In this document: piece after piece, positions 9,684-17,070 of the stretch | Position numbering within the stretch: the stretch's first letter is position 1 | Layout: every line of letters begins with the position of its first letter | Origin: CAUZWH01 sp965224275 | GTDB lineage: Bacteria; Pseudomonadota; Alphaproteobacteria; SHVV01 | Reading direction: 5' to 3' | Length of the DNA stretch: 64,000 nt | Assembly (NCBI GenBank): GCA_965224275.1 | Contig: CBDCYR010000012.1 | Span: forward strand, 124,001 to 188,000 | Notes under the pieces: model-generated | What the model saw: only the letters and a program-made list of their open reading frames with translations | Databases searched by the model: none | What the model was told of the DNA's origin: nothing | Program-made: the position numbers and the translations under genes

Positions 9684-10160
9684 CCAGGCGTCCCAATCGA
9701 CCTTCACCTTGCGCCACGCCCGGCTCACAACGTCCTTGCTCACAGCACCCCCGAAGAGCCCGAACAGCGCGCGTTTCACCCGCCGCGTGTTGGTTCCGGA
9801 CAGATACACCGAAGCGATCAGCGCCTCGCCCTTTCTGGTCAGCCGCTGGTAGCGCGGCAGCGCCCGCGAACGCCATTCCGACGCCCGACCGTCTTCCTCA
9901 ACGATCCGTGCACGCGGCACGCTCACCCTCTCGGTCCCGAATGTCCCCGTCAGTTGCCGCTCCCGGTGCCCGTTCCGATACCCTTGCCGAAGCGCGTCCT
10001 CTCGACCGTATCGGCAGCGCCCGAGAAACTGCGCAAGTTCCTCCTCAAAAACGGCCTCGATCGTGGATCTGATGTTCTCCCGCAGCCGGTCCTCGAGCGG
10101 ATCATAGCCGGCGTCATTGGCCAGTAGCGAAAGCGCAGAAGTCTCGGTAGTGTTCTTCAT
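9684..10160 (-). pseudogene. IS256-family transposase, N-terminal part
   Basis: About 157 residues from ATG 10160, preceded by AAGGAG 8 bases upstream. It contains the family N-terminal region ('FEEELAQFLGRCRYGRED', 'YRNGHRERQLTGTFG', 'VSVPRARI') and ends at 'KVKVDWDAW', where the IS21 target repeat starts. A few residues of IS21 DNA then lead to a stop. The rest of the enzyme is at 6381-7130. Confidence 0.9.
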
Positions 10161-10242
10161 GGCGTGATCTCCTTGGCGGTGCTAGCCGCCGGTTGGGTGG
10201 TTGTCTTGTCACCCGGAGATTACGCCATCCTCAAATTTCCAC

Positions 10243-10541
10243 CACTTTCGAGACACAGCCGTTTCTTCATAAGCCTTGCGCTCGGCAGATGCCCAGGCCA
10301 ACCCGGCGTCATGCTCAGCGATGCCGGCACGCTCATTGAAAAAGGCCACGTAGTCCTCGGCAACCCACGGATCTACGGCTTCGTGGTTAAGCGCGCTCTT
10401 GATCTCATCGCGCTGCGCTTTGATCTGGACGATCGCCTCGTCGCGGAGAAACGCAGGTACCCGCAGTTTGATGTCGTCATTAGCTAGCGTGATCTCGCCA
10501 CCCGCGTCGCGGATGCGCTTGATGATCGAGGTGACCGTCAC
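10243..10541 (-). pseudogene. small island protein with TubC-like N terminus, 3' end cut by IS256
   Basis: About 99 native residues beginning 'MTVTSIIKRIRDAGGEI' remain before the reading frame runs into the IS256 end. The first 50 residues ('LANDDIKLRVP', 'IVQIKAQRDEIKSAL') look like the short TubC-type helical domain often found beside island and phage primases; the function there is not known. ATG 10541 overlaps the primase stop by 4 bases (ATGA), so the two are one operon. The original C terminus is unknown. Confidence 0.6.
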
Positions 10542-12352
10542 AACTGCACCTCAACCATCTGCTCCGAAATATTTTGTGTTGCTCTATCCCCCCGATCTGT
10601 CGTGCATGCGTGCACGCGCTCCTGTAGCCGATCAGGATGCGGCAGTATCTCAGCGTCCTCGGGCATCTTGTCGCCGGTGACGAGCTTTGCCGGCATCCCG
10701 CGCCGTGTTTCTTCGTTTCTTATGTAACCAAGGGATCGAGCGACTCTGACACGGCGGCTGACGCTGCTGGCGTCTAGCTCCAAGAACTCTGCCACCTGCT
10801 TGACGGTGACGTTGTCCGGGCCATCTGCCAGCAACGCCTTTACTGCCTCAACCGTCTGCCGCACATCAGATCGCACGGTGGCCTCAACACCCTCAGCGAT
10901 GACATCGGCGACGATATCGTGGATCGCCGCGTAATCATCCAAGTTGGCAACGATCCTCCCTTTCTCATCCTCCTCTCTCGTGGCCTGATGCAGGAGGGCG
11001 TGCGCTCTAATAAGAGTGAGGACGTGTTTAAAGTCGCGTCGGAGCCTGACGGCGATCTCCGGCACTAGCGCACTAAGCTGTTTTGAGTACGGGATGGTGA
11101 CTAGGTGGTTGGCACCCTTCAACCACGTTTGCAGGGCTTGCCATGGATCGAGATCCAGATCGGACTCAACCTCCTCTGCGAGCCTGTCCAGGATCACGCG
11201 TGTTTGCTCGCGGCTGTCGCTTACGTTGATGCTGAGCATCCGCGTTTCGTTCTCTGGGTGCATCCGCGGCGCCGTCGTCGTGAGCAGGCAACCGGTTGGG
11301 CCTGTACGTTCGATGATGCGCGACTGCATGCCGCCCTCTGGCGCCTTTTCAACCGTTTCGTATCGGACACAGCCCTCAGACAGGAGGGATCGCAGCAGGT
11401 AGCTGGCGAAGTCAGACTCGAGGCCGGCTGCCTCGTAAATTACGATGAACCTGTGCTCGAGCGGCTCGTCGGAGTAGGCGAGAGCGCGATCGCTCATCGC
11501 GGTAAGCGCGTAGCAGGCATCCTCCGGAAAGAAATCGATGACCCGCTGGGACGTGTGGCTTTTGCCGCCGGCGGACGGACCCTTGAGTACGATTGAAATT
11601 GGCCTGAGAAAAAAGCGGCTTGTTAGTGCCAGGTAGATCAGCTTGGCGATTTTGGTCTCACCGACAACGCCCGCAACGACGACCGCGTCGCCAAAACGGG
11701 TGAGGATGTCCGGCTCCTCGATCAGATCGCTGCAGGCTTCGCGTGCTTTCTTATGCTCTTCCTCCGCGGCCCTGGCCTCGAGCTCAATAAACGGTATGGC
11801 CGATGCGGTTGCGCTCAACCAGGCCTCGTCGAAACCATCGCCGGCGGCGAGGTGCAGGCCGCACAGATCCTTGTGCTCGCCGAGATCTATTAAGTGAGCG
11901 CGATCCTTGATCGCTGATGTGGAAAGCCACTTCAACACCGCCTCGCCGCCATCATCGGGCTCAACCACTACGTAGATCTTTTCGATCCCTTCGAGGTGCT
12001 GAGCGTCTCGATCATCTTTCCAGTTGGTGGCGCCTGGCAGGCCAAGCGCTGGCACTTTGTGAAACCAAGCCGCGTCGCAGTCGCTTTCACCCTCGACGAT
12101 GACGATGTAGCCAGTCTTGATCGCATCCTCGAGGAGCCATTGGCCGTAGAGCTGAGGCTTGGCGCCGGTGCGCCACCGGAAGCGGTCACCCGCCATGGCG
12201 ATTCGGTAGCGCGTTGCGACTACCTTGCCGGCCTTATCAAGGTACGGGATCGAGATCGCCGGATTACCGTCGCGCTTAGGACAAAAACTCAACCGGCAAC
12301 GCCTTGGCCGAGGCGTACTCTTCAAGTGTGAGGCTCGTGCATACGACTGTTA
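10538..12352 (-). pseudogene. phage/island primase-helicase, TOPRIM and helicase part
   Basis: About 600 residues of a primase-helicase of mobile-element type. After the IS5 junction the frame reads 'TVVCTSLTLEEYASAKALP', the usual linker after a CHC2 finger. A TOPRIM-like nucleotidyl-transfer domain follows ('YIVIVEGESDCDAAWFH', 'VVVEPDDGGEAVL'), then a P-loop ATPase domain ('VLKGPSAGGKSHTSQ', 'IVIYEAAGLE') and a C-terminal winged-helix-like segment ('VTVKQVAEFLELDASSVS'). Two lesions are seen: IS5 at 12353, and a frame change at a run of five T (12283-12287, minus strand) that puts a TAA at 12276-12278. Removing one T restores 'ALPVEFCPKRDGNPAISIPYLD' in outline. It would have primed replication of the element. 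Confidence 0.8.
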
Positions 12353-13246
12353 GAGTCCGACTCGAAACTCTATGTTTGATAACAGTACCTTGCGAGCCGC
12401 CTTGTGAGGAGTCGGATGTTGGCGACAAGAATCCATGCCTGTGCGGAGGCGATTGATTTCTCCCAATCCTTGGCCAGTCGACGGCATCGGTTGAGCCAGG
12501 CGAAGGTCCTCTCGACGACCCATCGTCTGGGCAGGAGCTCGAAGCCCTGGGCGGTGTCTGAGCGCTTGATGATCTCGAGCTTCCAGCGGCCGATGTCCTC
12601 AAGGGCGCCCTCGAGTTTCGGTCCCGCGTAGGCGGCGTCGGCGAAGAGGTGACGCAGCCGGGGGAAGCGATGACGGATCGATTTGAGGACCTCGGGCGCG
12701 CCGTCGCGGTCCTGGATATCGGCTGCGTGCACGATCAGGCCGACCAGCAGGCCGAGTGTATCGGTGACGATGTGACGCTTGCGGCCCTTGATCTTCTTGC
12801 CCGCGTCATAGCCCCGAACACCACCGCTTTCCGTGGTTTTCACGCTCTGGCTGTCGATCACCCCGGCGCTCGGGCCGGCCTCGCGTCCTTCCAGCTCCCG
12901 GGCCGCCATGACCAGGTGATGGTTGATGCTCTCCAGCAGGCCGTTGGAGCGCCAGTCGTAGAAATAGCGCTGGACCGTGGAAGGCGGAGGGAAGTCGTTC
13001 GGCAACATCGCCCACTGGCAGCCCGTCGAGGCCATGTACATGACCGCATCCATGACAAGGTCCGTCGTCCTCGGCCGGCCGATCTTCTTGCGCGGCGGCA
13101 TGAGCGGCGCGATCAACGGATCCGTCAGGTCGCTTGCGTAGCGCCCGCCACGGCGCTCATAATTCGGGCGAGTGATTTCGGATGTTGTGCCTCCTCGTTT
13201 GCTTTGACACAACCGAGTAAGCCACAACCGACTGAAATCACTCAAC
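12353..13246 (-). mobile_element. intact IS5-family insertion sequence
   Basis: An 894-bp copy inserted in the primase gene. Its ends are GAGTCCGACTCGAAACTC at the left and, inverted, GTTGAGTGATTTCAGTCGG at the right. TA at 12351-12352 and at 13247-13248 is the target duplication. Taking out the element with one TA joins the primase in frame (..RGQP-V-TVVCTSL..), which fixes the boundaries. The remnant at 5825 is the same element. This copy has an undamaged transposase, so it is the younger of the two. Confidence 0.9.
12370..13245 (-). CDS. IS5-family transposase
   Basis: Up to 291 residues of a DDE transposase. Motifs are 'GCQWAMLPNDFPPPSTVQRYF', in outline the IS5 N-terminal domain; 'GVIDSQSVKTTESGG' with the first aspartate; 'LFADAAYAGPK' with the second; and 'WVVERTFAWLNRCRRLAKDWE' in outline with the catalytic glutamate. 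The start is uncertain. The open frame runs from a TTG just inside the IS end, and no in-frame ATG occurs before the 'MPPRKKIGRP' segment near residue 49. Conserved sequence begins near 'YERRGGRYASDLTD', so a non-ATG start is likely. Confidence 0.88.
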   Translation of the reverse strand: MSDFSRLWLTRLCQSKRGGTTSEITRPNYERRGGRYASDLTDPLIAPLMPPRKKIGRPRTTDLVMDAVMYMASTGCQWAMLPNDFPPPSTVQRYFYDWRSNGLLESINHHLVMAARELEGREAGPSAGVIDSQSVKTTESGGVRGYDAGKKIKGRKRHIVTDTLGLLVGLIVHAADIQDRDGAPEVLKSIRHRFPRLRHLFADAAYAGPKLEGALEDIGRWKLEIIKRSDTAQGFELLPRRWVVERTFAWLNRCRRLAKDWEKSIASAQAWILVANIRLLTRRLARYCYQT

Positions 13247-13573
13247 TACGGGTTGGCCTCTTAGGCCGTGTGCACTCGCTAATTCCGTTGTTTTCTCTAC
13301 GTTTTCAGCCTGCGCATGCACGCGTGCACGTGTGTTTAAGGGGGTAGACAACAACTTATTATTTTCTGGAAACAGATCTTGAAGCTCGAGGCCGAGTGCT
13401 TGCGTGACGGCGGCGACGTCACACCCGGCGTGACACTTCAGCACAATGCCCTTGTCACCGTCGGCGATGCTGAGGCTAGCGTTGCGATCCCGGTGAGCTG
13501 GACACTTTGCAGACCAGCCATTGCCGCTGCGCTTCACGCCCTCGAGGCGAGTTAAAAGCTCTTCAATTTGCAT
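13247..13573 (-). pseudogene. phage/island primase, N-terminal CHC2 zinc finger part
   Basis: About 109 residues from ATG 13573. The start 'MQIEELLTRLEGVKRSGNGW' is followed by a CHC2-type zinc finger, 'CPAHRDRNASLSI' and 'LKCHAGCDVAAVTQALG', giving the C-H-C-C ligand set that reads template DNA in DnaG-type and phage primases. The frame runs into the IS5 element at 13246. The remainder of the gene is at 10538-12352. Together they would make a protein of roughly 710 residues. Confidence 0.85.
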
Positions 13574-13624
13574 TGCTGTTACTCAAAAAAGGCGGCGGCG
13601 CCGAAGCACCGCCACCCTAAGTTG

Positions 13625-14251
13625 CTATACCAGTACCGAATCGCCGACGAACTCCTCGCCGAACGATGCACCACTTACGAGATCGGCCTCGTCCTGCCAG
13701 CCGACAATTTTGAAGTGAGGCTTGTAGACCTTGCCGAACTTCCGATGCTCGTAGCTGGACACGCCGAGATCGATGATCGGGATACCGGATTTGCCGGCAT
13801 TTCGCCGCCAACCGAACTTCTTAAGAAGATCGCCGATTGCGCCGAGGCCACCTAAGGACGTAGGCCGGTAAGCGAACTCCTCACCGCTCTCGATTGATCG
13901 CAGCTGGATCGACGCAGTCTCGGTCCAACCATCGCTGTCCTGGTAAGGGCCATGATCCTCAAGATTGCTCTCTTCGATCTTTTGGCCGGCACCCACCAAA
14001 GCCATCTGCTCATCGACGACTTCGCCATCGACAAAACAAACCCAGCCACGCTGGGCACCCTTAACGTCGGCTGCAAACCGCTTCTCCGTCATTGGCTCGG
14101 CTTCAACACCGGTTACCCACTCGCCGTTTTTTGACAGTTTGATGATGGTTAGCGTTGAGCCGCCCATCTCGGAGCCTGCCGCCACAAAAGCATCTGCAGT
14201 GGCCGCGGCAGCCGGTAGGTTTTCGTTGTTAGTGGTAGTTAAGTCGCTCAT
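13625..14251 (-). CDS. island protein of unknown function upstream of the primase
   Basis: A 208-residue soluble protein with an Ala/Thr-rich start ('ENLPAAAATADAFVAAG') and a compact rest containing 'GWVCFVDGEVVDEQMALVG', 'AYRPTSLGGLGAIGDLL' and 'FKIVGWQDEADLVSG'. There are no membrane segments. I do not recognise the family. It lies 51 bases before the primase on the same strand, the position where replication-associated island proteins are often found, so a role in replication or DNA binding is possible but only inferred. The frame is undamaged. Confidence 0.65.
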   Translation of the reverse strand: MSDLTTTNNENLPAAAATADAFVAAGSEMGGSTLTIIKLSKNGEWVTGVEAEPMTEKRFAADVKGAQRGWVCFVDGEVVDEQMALVGAGQKIEESNLEDHGPYQDSDGWTETASIQLRSIESGEEFAYRPTSLGGLGAIGDLLKKFGWRRNAGKSGIPIIDLGVSSYEHRKFGKVYKPHFKIVGWQDEADLVSGASFGEEFVGDSVLV

Positions 14252-14375
14252 AAGTATCTCCTGTATTTGAGCGTTGATCCTTGAATGTTCGCTTTAATGT
14301 CGCGATCTCAGGGCGGATCGCGGGTGCGTGGCGGTGTTGAATGCCACCAGCGCAACGAAGCCGTGACAAACGCGT

Positions 14376-14588
14376 TCACGCTGCCACCTTCACTTCGGCT
14401 TCCACCCAATCGGTGAACGCCTGCATGAACTCGAGATGCAGTCGGCTTGCGCGCTTGGCCGCAACCAAGTTGTCGGGATCTTCGAGGCTTGCTTGCTTTG
14501 CCCGGACAAAAGTGTCCCAGGCACGCTCAGCCGCTAGTTGGCAATTAATTACTGGTGATATACAATTCATGACGGAGCCCAACTCCAA
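14376..14588 (-). CDS. small helical protein, unknown
   Basis: Up to 70 residues, or 64 if the second methionine at 14570 is used. The core 'AERAWDTFVRAKQASLEDPDNLVAAKRASRLHLEF' (in outline) looks like two amphipathic helices. It is on the same strand as the other island genes. Nothing further can be said, and it could be a chance frame. Confidence 0.35.
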   Translation of the reverse strand: MELGSVMNCISPVINCQLAAERAWDTFVRAKQASLEDPDNLVAAKRASRLHLEFMQAFTDWVEAEVKVAA

Positions 14589-14607
14589 TTCTCTGTTTCA
14601 AGATTCC

Positions 14608-14645
14608 GAAAGGTCCGCCCTCAGCAAGCGGGCCTTTCTCTTTTC
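14608..14645. terminator. hairpin terminator after the AlpA-like gene, possibly bidirectional
   Basis: GAAAGGTCCGC at 14608-14618 pairs with GCGGGCCTTTC at 14628-14638 and is followed on the plus strand by TCTTTTC. On the minus strand it sits about 20 bases after the stop of the AlpA-like gene, with a shorter T run. It could stop transcripts from either side. Confidence 0.5.
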
Positions 14646-14666
14646 GGGTTGATGTGGTGGTGGCCA

Positions 14667-14954
14667 TTACGCGACCGGGGTAACGGCCCAGAAGATCCAG
14701 CCGACAACCATGATGGCGACGACTGCGGCGCGAGCCGCTTGATACTCAGCAGTTGAGCTGAATACCCGGCTTTCGAGCCAGTTCACTACATCGCAGCGAC
14801 GATAGAAAACGCGACCCCCGATCTTTACGAACGGAGGCCCCTCGCCCTCGGCGCGGTCACGCTCCATCGATCGCGGCGAGCGCTTGATGGCCTTGGCGGT
14901 CTCCCCAGGCGTCCACAGCTCCATTGGGTCGATTTGGGTGATATCATTCGACAC
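14667..14954 (-). CDS. AlpA/excisionase-like DNA-binding regulator
   Basis: About 95 residues from GTG 14954, chosen because AAGGAG lies 8 bases upstream; longer open frames exist but lack a ribosome site. The core 'LWTPGETAKAIKRSPRSMER' followed by 'GPPFVKIGGRVFYRRCDVVNWLES' (in outline) is the winged helix of the AlpA / MerR-like excisionase group. These proteins regulate or excise integrated elements. A hydrophobic tail ('VVAIMVVGWIFWAV') is unusual for such a regulator and might result from an old frameshift near the end. It is the gene nearest the tRNA, the usual place for an element's control gene. Confidence 0.75.
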   Translation of the reverse strand: MSNDITQIDPMELWTPGETAKAIKRSPRSMERDRAEGEGPPFVKIGGRVFYRRCDVVNWLESRVFSSTAEYQAARAAVVAIMVVGWIFWAVTPVA

Positions 14955-15186
14955 GCTCGAAACTCCTTCGCTTTGTTTGCGGGTGCTGCGGCACTCGAAA
15001 CAATCCGCAGCGGCTTCAGGCGTGTTTTCGCGTGTTTGCGCGCGCTGCACCAAGGAGCAAACCGAACAAAATTTCTGCGTTTTGCACCTAACGAAAATGT
15101 GCAGATCCGGCCCTAGCTAGGTAGGGACGAGTCACTCCATTTAGGTGTCGAAATCAGCGCTAGTGGTTGCCAATTGGTTGCCAATA

Positions 15187-15218
15187 GAAAAGGGCCTCAG
15201 ACCAGAAGCCTAAGACCC
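15187..15218 (-). terminator. intrinsic terminator of tRNA-Thr
   Basis: Read on the minus strand, GGGTCTTAG pairs with CTGAGGCCC (two wobble pairs) around an 9-base loop, followed by TTTTC. It lies about 10 bases after the CCA end of the tRNA. Confidence 0.65.
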
Positions 15219-15228
15219 GCATAAAATA

Positions 15229-15304
15229 TGGTGCCGGCTGGAGGACTTGAACCCCCGACCTATTGATTACAAATCAATTGCTCTACCAACTGAGCTAAGC
15301 CGGC
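15229..15304 (-). tRNA. tRNA-Thr (anticodon TGT)
   Basis: The minus strand folds as a full tRNA: acceptor GCCGGCT, D arm 'AGCTCAGTTGGTAGAGC', anticodon loop TTTGTAA with TGT, T arm 'GGGGGTTCAAGTCCTCC', and an encoded CCA at 15229-15231. It lies at the edge of the mobile region, and tRNA 3' ends are common integration sites. No second copy of its 3' end was seen in the window. Confidence 0.95.
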
Positions 15305-15375
15305 CCATGTGCGTTCTTGCTGACGCGGCCCGCGCTTGATCCCACAAAATGCGGTGACGTGCTACTCTATTATAT

Positions 15376-16242
15376 ATGAGTGAAGCTGCCGCCACGCCTG
15401 CCGACTACGAGCGCATCCAGGTGCGCCGGCTGAGTGGTGCGCTCGGGGCTGAAGTCACCGGTGTTGATCTCGCTCACGCAGCCACAGATGACGCTTTGTT
15501 TGCCGAAGTCCACCGGGCGTTTTTGGAAAACCTGGTTGTCGTATTTCCGGATCAAACCATCACCCCGATTGAACATGTCGCGTTCACCGAGCGCTTTGGC
15601 AAAGTGATTGGTCACCCGCTGAAAAGCAGGCGCCACCTCGAAGAAGCACCCGCGGTCCATGTGTTGGAAAACTACGCCAATCATCGCGGCGGACGTAACG
15701 ACTGGTGGCACTCGGACATTTCGTTCGGCGAAGTACCGCCGATGGCCTCGGTGCTGTATGGCCTCGAAGTGCCCGAGGGCTATGGCGACACCATGTTTTG
15801 CAACATGTACGCGGCCTGGGAGGACCTTTCGCCGGGCTTGCGGGCGACGCTGGGTGAATTATCGGCGCTGCATTCGGCTGAGACGCTGGCAGCGCGCAAT
15901 GCCGGCGACGAAAACAACGAACAGGGCATCAGTCATTTGCCGCCACCGGTCGCGCATCCGGTGGCGCGAACCCACCCCGAGACTGGCCGCAAAGCGCTCT
16001 ACGTCAACGAATACTTCACCAAGCGCTTTGCCGATATGAGCGAGGCGGAAAGCCAACCGCTGCTGGAGTTCCTGCTGGCGCACGCGACGCGGCCGGAGAA
16101 TGTCTACCGTCATCGCTGGCGTCAGCGCGACGTGCTGATGTGGGACAATCGCTGCACCATGCACTACGGGGTTCTCGACTATGACGAGAACCAGCGCCGG
16201 ATCATGCATCGGACAACCGCGCAGGGCGATCGGCCGCGCTAA
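15376..16242 (+). CDS. TauD/TfdA-family Fe(II)/2-oxoglutarate dioxygenase
   Basis: A 288-residue dioxygenase that couples 2-oxoglutarate decarboxylation to oxidation of an organic substrate. The iron-binding H-x-D is in 'WWHSDISFGEVPP' (about residue 113), the distal histidine in 'NRCTMHYGVLDY', and the 2-oxoglutarate-binding arginine in 'RRIMHRTTAQG'. The N terminus 'VRRLSGALGAEVTGVDL' is typical for the family. The substrate (taurine, a 2,4-D-like acid, or other) cannot be told from sequence. The ATG has no clear ribosome site and is preceded by the A/T-rich TATTATAT. It is followed by a DUF1330 gene on the same strand. Confidence 0.88.
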   Translation: MSEAAATPADYERIQVRRLSGALGAEVTGVDLAHAATDDALFAEVHRAFLENLVVVFPDQTITPIEHVAFTERFGKVIGHPLKSRRHLEEAPAVHVLENYANHRGGRNDWWHSDISFGEVPPMASVLYGLEVPEGYGDTMFCNMYAAWEDLSPGLRATLGELSALHSAETLAARNAGDENNEQGISHLPPPVAHPVARTHPETGRKALYVNEYFTKRFADMSEAESQPLLEFLLAHATRPENVYRHRWRQRDVLMWDNRCTMHYGVLDYDENQRRIMHRTTAQGDRPR

Positions 16243-16289
16243 ACGTCAGCCGGTTCTCTATCGACAACACAAAAGGGGAGGGGCGGTCG

Positions 16290-16580
16290 ATGCCAGCCTA
16301 TCTCATCTCGCATGTCGGCGAGATCGCCGATCAAACCGGTTACGACGCCTATGTGGTTGCCGCGAACGCCTTGGTCAGCAAATTCTCGGGCCGTTTGCTG
16401 GCCCGCGGCGATGGCGCCGAGATTCTCGAAGGCAGCTTCGAGGTTCATCACATCGTCGTATTCGAGTTTCCAGCAATGGCCGATATCCATTCGTTGTGGA
16501 ATTCGCCGGAATATCAGGCCGCCAAGCAATTGCGCGCGGGCATCGCGCCGACCAACGCAATCGCGCTCCCGGGCGTGTGA
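16290..16580 (+). CDS. DUF1330 family protein
   Basis: A 96-residue protein of the dimeric alpha-beta barrel (ferredoxin-like) DUF1330 family. Typical parts are the opening 'PAYLISHVGEIADQTGYDAY', a central 'SKFSGRLLARGDGAEILEG', and 'IVVFEFPAMADIHSLWNSPEY' in outline. A ribosome site (GGGGAGGGG) lies 5-10 bases before the ATG. The molecular function of the family is not established. It lies 47 bases after the dioxygenase and may share its transcript. Confidence 0.85.
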   Translation: MPAYLISHVGEIADQTGYDAYVVAANALVSKFSGRLLARGDGAEILEGSFEVHHIVVFEFPAMADIHSLWNSPEYQAAKQLRAGIAPTNAIALPGV

Positions 16581-16588
16581 AAACGGAA

Positions 16589-17037
16589 TCAGTCGAGAGC
16601 GCAGATCTTGGCCATTACAAGCAGTTCAACGAGCGACGACGCGGCCATTTTCTGAAATACCTGCATACATTGGGATGGCGCTGACACTCGAACGCCAAGT
16701 CGGTTACACCAAGCCGACGCGAGATTCCCTCGCCACCATGTCCTTCTGCCAGCAGCGCAAAGACATCATGCTCTGCGGAGGTGAGATTGCAAAAGCGCAG
16801 GTAGATGTCGACGTCGGCTTCATGACGATGCGCACGGCCGGGCCTGTCGCGCACCTCTTGATGCGATCGAGTGGCAGGAGAAGCGGCTGCCAACCTATCG
16901 TTGGCGAACGTCACGTCAGTTGCAGATTTAACGGAAACGGTGATTGTTTCCGAATTCCTCTCGGGCAGAAATTCCGGTCGTTCCGGCAGCGTCATGCTTC
17001 CCTCCGAGCGACGACAGGCGAACGGTTTCTGCGGCAA
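16589..17037 (-). pseudogene. FixJ/LuxR-type regulator remnant with frameshift
   Basis: The minus strand encodes a recognisable LuxR/GerE helix-turn-helix, 'LTSAEHDVFALLAEGHGG' and 'ISRRLGVTDLAFECQRHPNV'. At about 16660-16670 the frame changes. In the next frame the expected end of a FixJ-type domain appears, 'VFQKMAASSLVELLVMAKI', then a stop at 16589-16591. The upstream part to 17037 does not resemble a receiver domain. This is a decayed regulator lying between DUF1330 and the MFS gene, with which it is parallel. Confidence 0.6.
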
Positions 17038-17070
17038 TCACTTCGCGCATCCAGTTGCGCGTCCACTGCG

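Larger units (their letters stand above)
6332..10242 (-). mobile_element. IS256-family element, itself split by an IS21-family element
   Basis: Imperfect inverted ends mark the element: GTGGAAATTGGTTTTGGCG at 6332 and, read from the other strand, GTGGAAATTTGAGGATGGCG ending at 10242. The single transposase lies on the minus strand in two pieces (9684-10160 and 6381-7130), separated by an IS21 insertion. Without the IS21 copy the element would be about 1.36 kb, normal for the family. No 8- or 9-base target duplication is visible: the left flank is IS5 sequence (GCCGCAAGC) and the right flank is CACTTTCG. The two flanks therefore probably did not start out adjacent, which points to a deletion or recombination through IS256. 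Confidence 0.85.

Noticed and set aside
8064..10127. A 687-codon open frame on the plus strand across istA and the IS256 N-terminal part
   Set aside because: It is antisense to the well-supported istA, has the His/Pro/Arg-rich composition of a GC-bias shadow, and crosses an IS boundary.
15165..15185. Direct repeat GGTTGCCAAT twice near tRNA-Thr as an integrase binding or attachment site
   Set aside because: Only two copies 11 bases apart, no integrase gene nearby and no matching copy at the other side of the island.
15361..15376. TATTATAT before the dioxygenase as a -10 box for a leaderless transcript
   Set aside because: No -35 element at a fitting distance was found; the A/T-rich stretch alone is weak evidence.
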